NCBI GenBank assembly: GCA_025267735.1
Contig: CM046304.1
Span: forward strand, 24,121,381-24,185,380
DNA: 64,000 nt
Direction: 5' to 3'
Source: Mactra quadrangularis
Lineage: Eukaryota > Mollusca > Bivalvia > Venerida > Mactridae
Positions 24,890 through 37,600 of this stretch are shown here, one piece after another (position 1 is the first letter of the stretch; each line of letters opens with the position of its first letter). The translations under genes were made by a program, and so were the position numbers. The notes under the pieces were generated by a model, which did no database searches, was not told the origin of the DNA, and saw only the letters and a program-made list of their open reading frames with translations.

Positions 24890-25500
24890 GTAATGCCTAC
24901 TCTCCGTTGCATCGCTTTAAAAGTTTCACTCGTTCACTTTTCACTCTGCTAAAAAACTACGGGCAAACTGATAGTTCTATGTTTAGACAGAGACACAGAT
25001 ATTGACCTTTACAATGAGCTTTGAACAACCAATGTAAGTTAACCAAATTCCATTTCAACCGAAAATCTTGACGCGCATTTCCATTGTTGAAACGATCACA
25101 TGACAAAAAAGTATAAATTGACGGATAAACAACCACATATTTGGTTTGATCATACTTATGACGAATGCAACCGCATATTGCATCATATATAGCGTGGCTT
25201 TACTTTGTATTTAATTTGAATATGCTCTATGTTTACAATAATCATTAAAAATGTCATCGATACACGAGTAAAATATCAATGTTTACTTTAATTTTGGTTA
25301 ATTTTCCATTTTTTTACTTATGCAAAACTGTTCCACATCTTTGCATATCGACATGACAGTCATACGATTAAAACGCGTATGTGTCTATGTCTAAAAATAT
25401 CGGTATGCACATAGACTTTTAGCAGAGGGTAGAAAGTGAGCGAGTGAAACTTTCAAGCGGTGCACAAGAGCGTAGTTTTAGAAATGTACTCAACCGTTTA
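24890..25500. mobile_element. element with inverted-repeat ends, about 0.6 kb
   Basis: GTTTCACTCGTTCACTTT and 'cactctgctaaaa' (24925-24955) recur inverted at about 25420-25465 (TTTTAGCAGAGGGTAGAAAG, GAGCGAGTGAAACTTTCAAG). Similarity continues inward to a 'tgtttagacagagacac' segment. The outer limits are unclear and no target duplication was found. It lies just 5' of the IAP exon. Confidence 0.5.
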
Positions 25501-25509
25501 TCATAGAAA

Positions 25510-26769
25510 TAAATTATGTCATGTTTTCTTATCAATTATCTTTTTTAAGTATGTCGGATGAAATAAGCATTTAAAATATACCTACAGTTTATTCAAGATT
25601 TCGATCAATAGTTGAATAATAATACGTAATTACGTGCCAAACTTCCGTGATAAGAATTTTAAAAAACTTGTCTTTCATTTTTTTTTGTAGCCATTAACAA
25701 ATACGCTTTGAATATACAGGGGGGGGGGTTCTAATTGAATTCAAATGCGTATTTAATGAGATCTTAACCCATTGGTGGAGATTCTTTAAAATAAAAATGC
25801 TCTGTGCACTGAACTTGTTTACAAACTAGGTGTATTTTACATGTATTAGTCTTTTAAAGCTAACACTTTCCATGGATTGCCAAGAAAATAGACATTTAAA
25901 TCTATTTCAAGCACGTTTAATGAAAACAATTTTTTTCCTAAATGCATTATTGTAGTCATGGTAATGGAGACTGGCAAAGCTTAGTATGTTGAACCAGAGA
26001 AGACATACACAGTTATAGAATTGAAATACAATAACAATGTAAACATTTCTCTTATTTTTTATGTTTTGAAACAGGGAAGTAATTGTCAAAATTGTGATCT
26101 CGTGTTTTCTGTATTACCTCCCTTTGTTTACTACATAAAAATATCTTTAAGTCCTCAAAAGAATTCAATTTACGCCTCTGGGGTCAAACTTGGCCCCGTT
26201 CTAAGAGTAACAGTTTCATTTAGCTAAGTAACCTTAGAATATACTCCGCAGGTGATTTATTCTCTTAAGTATTTGGAGAAAATAAAAGTATAATGGTTCG
26301 GCAACCTCATGACCCTTTCGTTTTAAGAGTTCGTTTTGTTCTATTTTTTTCTTAAAGGGAATTCGGCAAACATTTTAACCAGATAAATCATTAATCATTT
26401 TACATTTTTATGCATTACATTCTGGTGAAAGCACTCTTGAGTCTTGATTGTGTTTAAACAATATTCGGTTAACTTCTTTAGGTGTGTACCTTTAAAACCA
26501 TACAAAAACAGATGGAATTCGCCCCCTGATATATCATGTAAACATTATTTTAGTCACAACCATATCACAATGTTTAATAAGACCTAGCCAAATTGTATTC
26601 ATGATAAAGCATACATTGTTTTAATGATATCATTGAGATATAACATGACGTTAAAGTAATGTTAAATCATCAAGGGCGAGTGACACCGATGTACTGGTTC
26701 AAGTAAAGAGGATTCGTAATGATCTCTTTATATTAACAAAGAACAAATTCAAAAGAAAATATTATTAAA
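25510..26769. other. intergenic, nothing recognised
   Basis: Contains a G-run (about 25720-25729). A segment at 25870-25960 ('aagaaaatagacattta ... ctatttcaa') is also found at about 21295-21340. No gene is supported. Confidence 0.4.
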
Positions 26770-27175
26770 CACTTCCTTATATAACTCGATGTAAAACTTG
26801 CTACCCTTGGGACGGAGCCAATTGTGACCCCAGATGCATAATTTCATCAATTTTTGTAAAGGACCTTCAGGTCCTTGCTGAATTTAGTAAATGTAGGCTT
26901 TATGATTTCTTTAAAGACTTCCGAATCAAATCTGATGGTTTCGATTTTTTCAGAATTTCGGAAAAAACTTAAAGTTTTCAAAAATCCTATGACCTACTTA
27001 GAAATTCCCCAAATTTCGAAAAATCGTTTTTTAACTGTATCGGATTCTAAAAATGCAATAATTACTTTGTTTATGCAATCTGATTAAAACCCGATCTAAA
27101 ATTTTCCGCTCGCCTACTTGCTAGTTTAGATCTGTCCGTTTTCTTACGAGGGTCACGTTCAGGTGACCTTTTCTC
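26770..27175 (+). repeat. dispersed repeat F, copy 2
   Basis: 'cttatataactcgatgtaaa ... ccccagatgcataattt ... ggaccttcag' parallels 14340-14445. Ends near GGTCACGTTCAGGTGACC. Confidence 0.5.
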
Positions 27176-29612
27176 ATTATAATATTCATGACGAAATCGT
27201 TATGCTTAGTAATTTGTTTACATCGTCTACGTCGCGCAATTTGAAATGAGCCGTCCAATCGCAGACTGTCATTAATACCGCTGTTAAATTAGCTCGCAAA
27301 CCTTGGTCTAAAAATAGAAATTACTAAACCAAAATGCCATTAAAAGTGTATCGTCTAGATGAAAGCTACGCATTGATTGGTCGTTATAAAGGTCATCTCG
27401 ACGTGGCCCTCCATGGGAACCTTAGAGATACTGTACGACAACGCTCTGCATGATATTTGTTTACGGAGATTGTGTTTTAAAAGAGCAATATGGTATTTTT
27501 TAAATGCAAACGTCAAATACTTTAAATTCAAATTATGAATAAGACAGTGTATAAAGTAGTATGGTGCTACTATAATTAAACCAAATTAATAAAACAACAA
27601 TGTCCTGTTGTTTTATATAAAAAACTATTTATTATTAAAATATCATATGATATATCGAATATCGATCATTTTGTATCGATACGAATATCGTATCCATCAC
27701 TGTGGCCGATATAGAGCCCTATTGAATGATTTGACTTATTGGTTAACATTTTGATCAACAACTCGCATGATAAATCAAATACTATGATAATATGCGTACA
27801 AAAACTTCCTCAATGTAGGGAAAATATTGCTTCATAAAATTAATTATGATATTTTGTAAACTTGTATGTGTAATAAAAATACACGTATCATTTAGCAAGG
27901 ATTTTGTTTCGCTATTTACAATTGCCATGGAGTAGAGAATAAAGAAACGTCACCTGTCTTTCTGTTAGTTTTCATTGGACAAATATTTTATATGAAACTT
28001 TGAAAATCTTTCATTTAGATGAAATTATGGTTGTGTTTGGACAACATGTATTCGAGTTGATTAATTACTAGCTTATAGTTTTAGAAGTAATATTTGATTA
28101 AAATTTGATATATGACCCCTTACTCCATTAAAAAAAAACATTAAGTAAAACACAGTTATAATGATACTATATACTGTTTATTTATTGAATCCTCCATTGT
28201 TTGACAAATTTTAATCGGACATTCAAGGTTTATCAATAAAATGTCCCGGAAGACAAGAACTGTGCAGAAAAGCTGGTTAGGTTAGCTGGTTGATGTGACA
28301 AATAAAGTATAAAGTTGAAAATCAAAGTGCGTACAATTCTACACAGGTTCCAAGTAAGACTTCCAACGTCAATTCTCGGTTAAAAACATTGAAGTTGAAT
28401 TGTAAAATGACTATCGTTTCACAATTTGACATTTCCCAGATTATGAAACTTTTGAATTAAAACTGATGTAGAACACTGGCTACCAATTCCATTTATTAGA
28501 AATTAAACTAAGACGTCATAAGCGACTTCTTGGACATAGCTAAAAGCGTATTTAATGCAGTATCGGATTAATTTTCAACAAAAAAATGCCAATCGGCCGA
28601 ATTGAATTACTTTAGGCATAATTATATTTTCCTTTAAAAGTGAACGGTATTTCTATTGTTGTCTTTTTAATGTTCATAATGAAAGTATTCTTCCATGACA
28701 AAGGAAATATTCGCGCTATAAAACATTAGTTTAAACACGCATGCATTTTTGTACGGAAAATATCTCTGTTAGTTTTTTTAAATACACCTCTACAAAATAA
28801 TAATTCAGGCTATTACAAAAGTTTTTTCTCTGTGAATAAGAAATTACTTTTTTCCCAGCAGAATTAAACAATGAAAAATGTAATGAGAGTATCCTTACCT
28901 TTTAGTGAAGTATAAAAAGTAATCAACGCTTCACCTATGCAATAACCTGTTGTGAAGTATAGTAGTTATCTTGCTATTGATTCAATTTTTGATTGTAGAT
29001 TTTGGGATTCCAAAATTTAAGTGGGAATTTGTAAACACTTTACCGCGTAACTTAACATAGTCGATAAAATAGCAATATAAATGAATAGACTTGCTTCATG
29101 GTCTGTACAAGTATTCATGTTTTTAATGTAAAATGCCGATAAAACTACGAGCAATTGATTTAAGTATTCTCATGTAAATGTTTTAAGGATTTTCCTTAAG
29201 TATTGAAATGCATGTTTAAAATACAATGTATGTACATGTATATAACATACTTTTGCGTATTATAAATGTCGTTACACCTCAAATTTTAATCCTGTTTTGC
29301 GGTTTTAAAGTATGTTAATATATGGTTACTAATATTTGAAATTTACGACAAAATAGTCATACATTGAAAGGAATGATTTCAAAAGGCTTGAAATGAGACA
29401 AAATAATTTATATCATTATTATAAGATTTTATTTGTGAAAACAAATATCTAAACATGTAGCATATTTTAAGTTATTCTAAAAGATAGTTAAATATTTGTG
29501 AGTGTTTTATAATAATTTGGCACGATCAACTGTGTCTATTTACGAAGTTTCTTCATATTAAGGTTATTTGAATACAATAACAGTACAGATTGATAAATTT
29601 TGATCATTATCA
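27176..29612. other. intergenic, nothing recognised
   Basis: AT-rich. A stretch rich in ATCGATA/GATATCG (27640-27700) resembles the ends of the element at 44954-45363. No gene is supported. Confidence 0.4.
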
Positions 29613-29785
29613 GTGTCTATAACCAGTTCTCACCTTCCCTTCCGCAAGCCCGAAACCTTCTCCATATACCTTTTTAATGGAGGAAAATTGAAATTATTGT
29701 CAAATTTTTATGGAAGGGTATAACCTACACGGACACGAGATTCCAAATCCCGGCGCTACCAACTGCGCTATCGACCCGGGTTCAC
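29613..29785 (-). repeat. SINE family A, reversed
   Basis: Read on the minus strand: tRNA-like head starting CCCGGGTCGATAGCGCAGTT with 'ggtagcgccgggatttggaatctcg', then the 'ggttatacccttccat' body and 'ggaagggaaggtgagaactg'. The CGGCGTTAA tail is missing. Confidence 0.75.
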
Positions 29786-29804
29786 CAGAAATTAGAAATA
29801 TATA

Positions 29805-30039
29805 CAGTTCCCTCCAAAAGTCTTTTAACAAAGTCATATTTTAGTACAAAGTGATTTATAATTACCGACGATAAGGAAACACAGAGTTTTCAAGCAAATT
29901 GAAAAATCAGCATCAATATAATCCATAATTGATTCGAACTTTGTAACTTCAATAAGCTTTAATTATTGTAAAATGGCCTGCAGTGTGCATAATCAGTTTT
30001 CTTAGAAATTTCATTTGTTCTAACTTTTGGAAGGTAATG
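29805..30039. mobile_element. mariner-like MITE, 235 bp
   Basis: Ends CAGTTCCCTCCAAAAGT and (inverted) CATTACCTTCCAAAAGT, flanked by TA at 29803-29804 and 30040-30041. A CAGT start and a TA duplication are typical of Tc1/mariner elements. It has no transposase frame and abuts the SINE at 29613. Confidence 0.7.
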
Positions 30040-31381
30040 TATGTTTTCGTTTTTCTAAACAGACGTACAACAACTTCCATTTATCGGCTTATTACAACTA
30101 AAAGTAATTTCTATGGGGCCCCTTTTCTTTCGTGATATGCTGGTTTTACACATAACAATTTATTTTCTTTTACCAGTTTAATTTTTCACAATGTGTTATG
30201 TTATAGCTTTATAAATAAAAGCCCATATTTCAATTCTATAGCGGTGTTGTCTTTTCTTATTCAACATACTAGCTTTGCCAGTCTCTTTCACCTTGACATC
30301 GTCGGTTATCCCAAGATACATTACTCCGCTATGCTGCGTTATGTACCGTGGGGCCATTGGTTAGGAAAAATCCCGTAGTCATGAATAATTAATGAGACAG
30401 TTTCATTGGTTCCGCAAGGAAACCACTGCGGAAAACTAGCCAATGAAATTACGTTAATATTATATCTGCGTGGTTTACCATTCAAAATGGCGGCATCGAT
30501 GAGTGTTTTTTCTAAAGCGGGTGAAGAAAATCCTAGATTTTATTGAAAGAAGAAATGCTCATGCATATTCATGAAAACGAGATTTCGCCAGTCTACTTGA
30601 CCATGTACGTATGGAGAGTAACGAAAGAAAGTACTTCGACAGTGGTTGCTGACGATATCACCATGAGTACAATAAAATTAAATGTAAATTTCATATTTTT
30701 AAATTACTTGTCAGTTACTAGGATTGTGTTAGGGAAATGGATATCTTATGACAAACTTATACACGTACATACATAGTTTGCGAGATATTAAAAACAAATT
30801 CACAAAATGATACGCTAAAACCATTTACTAACGGGGTAGGCTTTTATACATAACATCACCTCCCCTTACTGAAGTACATGTATGCCAATGCGCATCAAGA
30901 TTGTCATCAGAACATAGACTTCAACTTTTCGAGAGAAAAAATGAGACATCACAATGTTATAATAAAGAGTTAAAATAGAATAGAACAGTGGTCATAATTA
31001 CTATCCCTTCATGGATATAATACAAGTAAAAAAATGAGAGTTTTTTAAGTCAATTTTTAATTTCAACAGCTTTCAACAGATTTTTCTTTAAAAATGAATA
31101 TGCACGAAAGTTATCAGGGGCTGTATTATTTAAGCGTCTTACGACCTATTTTAGTCGTAAATCCTTCTATTTTGTTTTGCTTACTTATCGTAAGATTTTT
31201 TATAAATTGCTGCCCAGTAGAATAGCTATAACCCGTTGACTCACGATGTCACTAAGTAGCTGTTTTGACCATTGGCAATATGCAGTCTTTTACTCGGAAC
31301 CGTGCTGTATGTATTTGTTGTAACGTAGTACACGTTGTACAGGGTTAATAAAGATATGTTCTGTTCTAGTCTGCTGACCGC

Positions 31382-31461
31382 CATTCTCGTTCCCAGAGTC
31401 TAGTAGAATTTTCAATACTAGCTAGTATTGAGAATCCTACTAGACTCTGGGAACGAGAATG
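31382..31461. mobile_element. palindromic hairpin element with 8-bp target duplication
   Basis: Two 40-bp arms meet with no loop at CTAG|CTAG and pair at 38 of 40 positions; the outer 25 bp (CATTCTCGTTCCCAGAG...) are perfect. The flanks CTGACCGC (31374-31381 and 31462-31469) are identical, the size of a hAT-type target duplication. A relative lies at 62077-62151. Confidence 0.8.
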
Positions 31462-32124
31462 CTGACCGCCTGTGGTTTTGATAATCGTTTTTTTTTGTAT
31501 TGTACCACATTTAAATGCAGCGGTTTTGTTTCATTGGTTGATTAGATGATCAGTTCAATAACCTAATGAAATAAGCTACACATACTTCTCTAAACAAATA
31601 AGGTTTTTTCTCATTTTGCTGATATAAGATTCTATGATTGTCAATGATGTTGCATTAAACCCACTGATACACCAAAACCATTCATTAAATGAATAAGTTT
31701 TCCTTTAAGAACCTTCACCTCCGATAGGGCAATACTTACAAAATAAATATATATTTCTTTTGATTACAAACCTTTGGAGACCAACGACTTGCTGAATGTC
31801 CCAAGGCTGAATGACCAACCCGCTTCATAGATTTAGCGTGAAAACTCGCGCTACTCTTACGCCACCTATCGGAGCTTTTAACCAATGGAAACTAATTTTC
31901 GTCAAATTCAGCTTTTCAAACGACAAAAATTTCATTTCTTGGTGAAATAACGAGGAGTTCCGAATAATTTATAATTATCAAACTTCTCTCAAAACCGGGA
32001 TGTTTCCTACTTAGGTTTATAATCGTACATGACATATTTTACTTAATTGTTAAAAAAGCATCAAACTTTTAAAATGCTTATGTAATAGTTACTTAATATT
32101 TTTGTTTGAGGCTTTTAATCCAAC

Positions 32125-32215
32125 TCCTCAAACTCTCTGCAGCGGTTATTTCCCTTTATTAAATGAAGTAGCAAAGCGTGACGTAAGCACTGTGATGAGT
32201 TTGCCAACTCCTCTG
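32125..32215. repeat. dispersed repeat H, copy 1
   Basis: 'agcggttatttc ... aagtagcaaagcgtgacgta' and 'actgtgatgagtttg' form an imperfect inverted repeat. Related sequence occurs at 40742-40790 and 59176-59255. Confidence 0.45.
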
Positions 32216-34119
32216 CAAAGTCTAAACATAAAATCGATTTGTTATGGCCTTAAGAAAGATTTCGAGTGTACGCTTCGATAGTTTTAATAATATTTTATTG
32301 ATACGTTAACAATCAATTTCAGTAACTAACCATGCATGACTACAACGGTCAACCGGACCTTTAGTCACATTAACCCTCGTAATATCAAACAGTGATTCGA
32401 TCAAAGAAAAATAATATTTTCGTTCTTACGTCGTTCAATTTCAATATTTATTGTTTATATTTCTACGTCAATGCTAGATTATGGTAATTATATGTAAAGT
32501 CATAACTGAACCCCTAGGCATCTGAATGACCATAAAATTAACCTTTATAAAAACTATAAATAGATGCACATTACTATACATGTATATCTGATTATATAAT
32601 CATAATTCTAATGTGATTTTCTTTGTACTTTTGTTACTTGTATGGTACTTTCCACGAACATTTTAGCCAGAGCCAAAACTATTACTCAACCAAAAGCCAA
32701 CGGCGAACCACATTTCAATTAGACGACTCAAGACTTTTTTGTTGGCGTTCGTAAATGATTTCTTGCAATATTAACCCTTTACTGGTTGCGACATGTTGGA
32801 AAAGTAGCCTTTTATCACCTTAACGCGCTAGGGCTATTTCAAGATGCTCTAATTTCATGATTAATAAACATCTCTTAATGGAGGAGGCGCGCAAAAAAAG
32901 GTCATTTTTTTCCTGAAGTGAAATTTAAAATTCACCAAATTCGCTCAAATATACACTAATTTCATAGTTGTTACGGCCATTTTGAAGGGGCGGTCCAGAC
33001 ACGTAAAAATGCGGGCTTGACCAGCAATTTTCTTTTCCACGGTAGGAAACTTGCAGCAAAAAGAATCTAGTCAGAATAAAGACCTCTGCATGCTGATAAC
33101 ATGCGGAATACCTGTGATATTTGAGGCAAAACCTTAGGCAGAGCGAGCGCCTGCTTCGCGAATTGTTAAGATATTGAACGATTGCAAGCGCTCGCTGTAA
33201 AATCCAAGATGGCGTCAAACAAAACATTATTGAAAATAGCGGGTGGGGAACAATTTTTTCTGCTGATACATGAAATCTTTCACATTTTTATCATATACGC
33301 ATTATTATGATACAATTTACTGAACCAAATGAATTTTATTATATACATTGCGCGGATATGTTATTTGGAACAAGTAACACACACGTTTGCGTCCCACTTT
33401 TCAGGGATAATTCTTTGAGATAAAAATTTATTTTTTTCCAGCCGCCATCTTTAATATCTAAGTTAAACACCTATTGAGCGGAATCGCGAGCGCTCGCGAG
33501 CACTCGTGCGGGCGCCCGCGTTCAGAACGAGAGCGCTAGTTGTCGTACCGAGCGCTCGCATTGTTGAACACACCTCTGAACTTGGTTTACGCCAAATAGA
33601 ACACCATTTCAAACGCTTATGACAGCGGCTTACTCGCGCAACTGGCTACAAATTGCACGAAATTAATATTAATTGTCAGTCTAGCGCTCAGTTATTGGTT
33701 CACTCAGAATATCATTACTCTAATCAATGTAATGTTTCGACTTTTTATTTTTTTTAACTAAAGAATGATTGTTAAAATCACTATATAATTATATTTGTTA
33801 ATTTGCAAACAAAATTGGTGCGCTAAAAACGCTCGCATTTTTGGACAAATATATTTTGTGCACAACATACTCTTTCGTCAAATTATTTTTATTCCGATTA
33901 AGACTAATATTGATTGTAAATAACTACTAATTTATTTTTGATATGAGAAAGTTTTTGTCCACGTAGTTTATTTCGTAATAAAAGTACAAATGTTTGTTTT
34001 AAATCAGGGCAATAAAACATACTTAAGAAAACATTAGTAATTAAGTTTTAGGATTAGCAGCTGATTGGTTAAAATAACACTCACAAAACAATGTTCCGTA
34101 GTGTTTAAACTTTATGCAA

Positions 34120-34442
34120 CAGGGGCGAATCCAGGATTTTTTTCTAGGGGGGGAGGGTCCGAACTTTTTAAGGGGGGTCCGAACTTTTTTTTTTGGGGGG
34201 GGGTCCAAACTTTCGCACAGTAACCACAACATACACATTTTGCAGAATAATGCAACATATTTATTATACAAACTAAATAAACATTAAATATATGTTAAGC
34301 ACCGAGAAAATTTGCTTTGTGCTACTTAATAATGACTTACAGTTAAGAAATACACTATTGGACAGGTACATGTTGGAAATTCTAGGGGGTCCGGACCCCC
34401 CCCCCCCTGAACCACCCCCTCCCCGCTGGATCCGCTTATGTG
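34120..34442. mobile_element. G-run-rich interspersed element
   Basis: It starts GGGGCGAATCCAGGATTTTT with a G-run and ends inverted as 'gcacataagcggatccagcgg'. Inside are three 'gggtccgaactttt'-like units and long G/C runs. The open frames at 34041-34495 are products of these runs. It ends about 160 bp upstream of the protease TATA box. Confidence 0.55.
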
Positions 34443-34603
34443 CAATCATGACAAAGGACAGCCAAGCACTCCTACACATTGACGAAAATCATTAATTCCA
34501 CGGTTCAGTCACGCATTGTCACCCGGTTGTGTTTTAATTTCACGTAGTTTGTGTACGTCAGAACCAGTTTTATCAAGTATCCCTTAGGCGATGCCGAATA
34601 CTT

Positions 34604-34640
34604 TATAAAACAGCCATCCGAATACACTTTCAAGTCAGAT
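34604..34640 (+). promoter_or_regulatory. TATA box and Inr of the metalloproteinase gene
   Basis: TATAAAA at 34604-34610 is followed by TCAGAT (34635-34640). The A of TCAG (34637) is 33 nt from the first T, a standard TATA-to-start distance. The predicted 5' UTR is 38 nt, to the ATG at 34675. Confidence 0.55.
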
Positions 34641-34674
34641 TGAAGTTTGGAGTGGAGAAACAAGCATTGGAATA

Positions 34675-37600
34675 ATGATGTTTGTTTGCAAGTTTTTCGT
34701 TTTGTTAATGTTGGTCGCAGGCTATGTAAAAGGTAAGACGTTTTACAAATATTTTTGTTTTGCTCATTTTATTGCTGATAACAATTATTGTTCTTGTCCA
34801 TTTCGGACACCGGAACAAGTTCAATCGACATTTTTTCGTAGTTTTTAAAACTTTCTTAGCTGTACTAATGTTTCAACCTACCGGTTTAGCCAGTCGGTTA
34901 TGCTTTTGATTTTGAATGCAAGAGTTAATGGTTTTATTCTAGTGGGGTTTGCAAAAACTCTTCAGTTATTACTTAGCCGTTTATTGGAAACTTAAGTTAT
35001 GGGATTTGCTAGTAGGATTCAAACCCAAATAAGCATTTCGTAGGTAATAACGTAAGAAAAAATAGCCCTACATAACATGGTGTGGGTTGATTTTGTTTAA
35101 CTGTCAGTGGCGCATACATTAACCCCACTGATTTAAATATTTACAGCAGCACTTGTGTACTTACTATCGATAAAGAAAGAAATCAGTAATGAATTTATGT
35201 ACGTGGATTACTTAACAAAAGTTGAGTATCAAGTAAGCAAGGTTTTTATATGCGCATCTGACAGCTGAATAAAACTTACTAATACAGTCATGTAAAAGTT
35301 TAGAAAAAACGGATTAAAATTTAATTAAATGAAATAGAGTTTTTATAACTACATTAAGTTTGCATTTTAAAGGCTTGTACATGTATATATCAACTGTACA
35401 TGACTAATTTCGCTAATTGAAAATGATATTTTTTTTATATTGAAATTTAACACTTAAGGCGGATAAAAAAATTCCGAACTCATCAATTAGGCACGATCTT
35501 GGTATTTTGTATCAAGGCTTCGTGTGTATTAAAAACAATAACATTCGCATTTGAGAATTGTATTACATCACCACTTTACTTAAACACGCCAAGTCTAGAG
35601 CTCCATTTCACATGTAAACCTTAATTGATATCTATTCCTACTTATATTGCAACATTATATCCGCATTATCACATGTTCTGTTTTGCATCGTAATGTCTGA
35701 TGATCGCAAGTGAAATATTATATTGCATTTGTAATGTTGAAGATCAGTGCAGGCCGTGCAGGCCGTGCAGGCCGTTTTATGTCAAATAAAGATATTAAGT
35801 TAATTTAAACCCGGGTCGGTAGTACAGTTGGTAGCGCGCCTGGATTTCGAATCTAGTATCCCAAAGGGGGTACAGGTTCGAACCCCCCCCCCTCAAAGAT
35901 TATACCCTTCCATGAGAATTTGACAATAATGTTAATTTTCCTCCATTAAAAAGGTTTATGGAGAAGTTTCTAGCCTTGAGGAAGGGTGGCTGAGTACTAG
36001 TTATAGACAAGGGTCCAGGAACGCTAGGTTAAGAAGGCTGGACGCCGTAAAATAACCAAACAAAATGTGTTGACATGGCGTAAAACTCAGAACAGTACAA
36101 CAAAAATAAAGTGTATGTACATTGTCTCCTACATTGAAAGCTATTATCTTTTAAGGGGAAGGGTAAACAAAATACCAATGTTATAGTTTATTTAGTTTCA
36201 ACATATTTTTTGCCGACATATAAACATAATATGTTGAATATCACAGAGGACTGTTCTATTCAGTAAAAATTATGTACATGTTTAATCTTACTCACCTTTT
36301 GAAAGGGCAAGTCCCAGATTCTTTGGACAATGAGTGGACTTTATTTTTTCAGCCTTCGAAGAGGAAATCGTCATGATTGAAGATGTAAATGAAGATCATG
36401 AAAAACGTCATTTAGATCTAGGTCTGCCAGACAATCTAGAATTTAAGATAAACAGGAACCAGGGACCATCATTGAAGCTTAAACTGTATGAGAACCGTAG
36501 ACTGAACGCTAATGCTCCTGTGTATCAGACCGTCTCTAGTCATGGCACACAGAGGTTGATCGAGAGAGAAGTAACCCCTATATTGGTAAGTAATTTTACC
36601 CTATATTCGTATGAGATTTTTCCTATGTTTAGGTGCGGACTGTAGCAAAAATTCATTTCAATCTTCCGCGGACAATTACAATAGGCTGAGCATGCGCAAT
36701 CAAAAGATATAATAACATCCGCTTTATAAATGCGTTAGTACGCTGACGATGCAGTTTTAAGTGCTGTTTAATCCGATTCAGTACTCTATTTAATTGGAGA
36801 ATGTAAGTGCAATTTCTCTTGTATCGCTTACGTTTGCTGTATAATTCCGTAGTTATATGTTCCTTTCAAAACCTAGTGTCTGACAACGGTGTTTGCTCTT
36901 TGATTAATGAAAGAAGTGTTCAGTAAAATGGGCGAATAACAATTTAAATAATTTTATGTTGTTACTCTATTACAGACTACCAAGTTTTATCAAGACAAAG
37001 ATATGGGGGCAGCTATAAAGATAACATGTAATGTTCAACCTATGGGACCATGTCAGAGAACACTGGTAAGTTTAACCAATATTGTATTTCTTGTATTGTA
37101 ATATTGTATTGTATTTCTTCTTGTAAATTGGATTTTATGTCGTTTATCAATACCTTTACAGTCTGTGTATACAGCGGTCACTCAATTAAGCAACTGGACA
37201 ATTTCAAAGTCATAGCCGCCCTGCTAGCTCAGTTGGTAGCATGCAAGTCTACTGATCGAGGGGTCGTGGGTTCGATTCCCGGGCGGGGCATACTTTCGTG
37301 GAGGTTGGTCATGAAATTATTTCTACGGCCATTCTTCCTCCTACCAATGATTCTCCAGGAGGAGTGAGTAGGTTGACTGACCGCCGTTATATGACCTATA
37401 CAATGTGTTGCTACGGCGTTAAACCCAACAAACAAACAAACAAACAATTTTAAAGTTCGTTCTAGCTTGTCTTTCAACAATATGCTGACAACTGTTTGTT
37501 CTACGGATATTGAATATCTGATTACAATTGTTGTAAAACATCTACTGCAGTTGGAGATCTAAACATAGCCGGCCGGCTCGGCCAAGTCAAAAACCCTATA

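Larger units (their letters stand above)
30042..34119. other. intergenic, mostly unrecognised
   Basis: Holds the palindrome at 31382, the repeat-H copy at 32125 and a hairpin-like GTTTCATTGGTT/AGCCAATGAAATT pair (30405-30455). A stretch rich in GAGCGCTCGCGAGC (33481-33560) has much higher GC than its surroundings. The minus frame at 32925-33227 shares a segment with 10448 and is repeat-derived. Confidence 0.4.

Noticed and set aside
34041..34495. Pro/Gly-rich frames on both strands upstream of the protease
   Set aside because: They result from G/C runs in an interspersed element.
37215..37290. Intact-looking tRNA gene
   Set aside because: It has A and B boxes, but it continues into a SINE body with a CAAA tail and target duplication, and no proper anticodon stem is evident.
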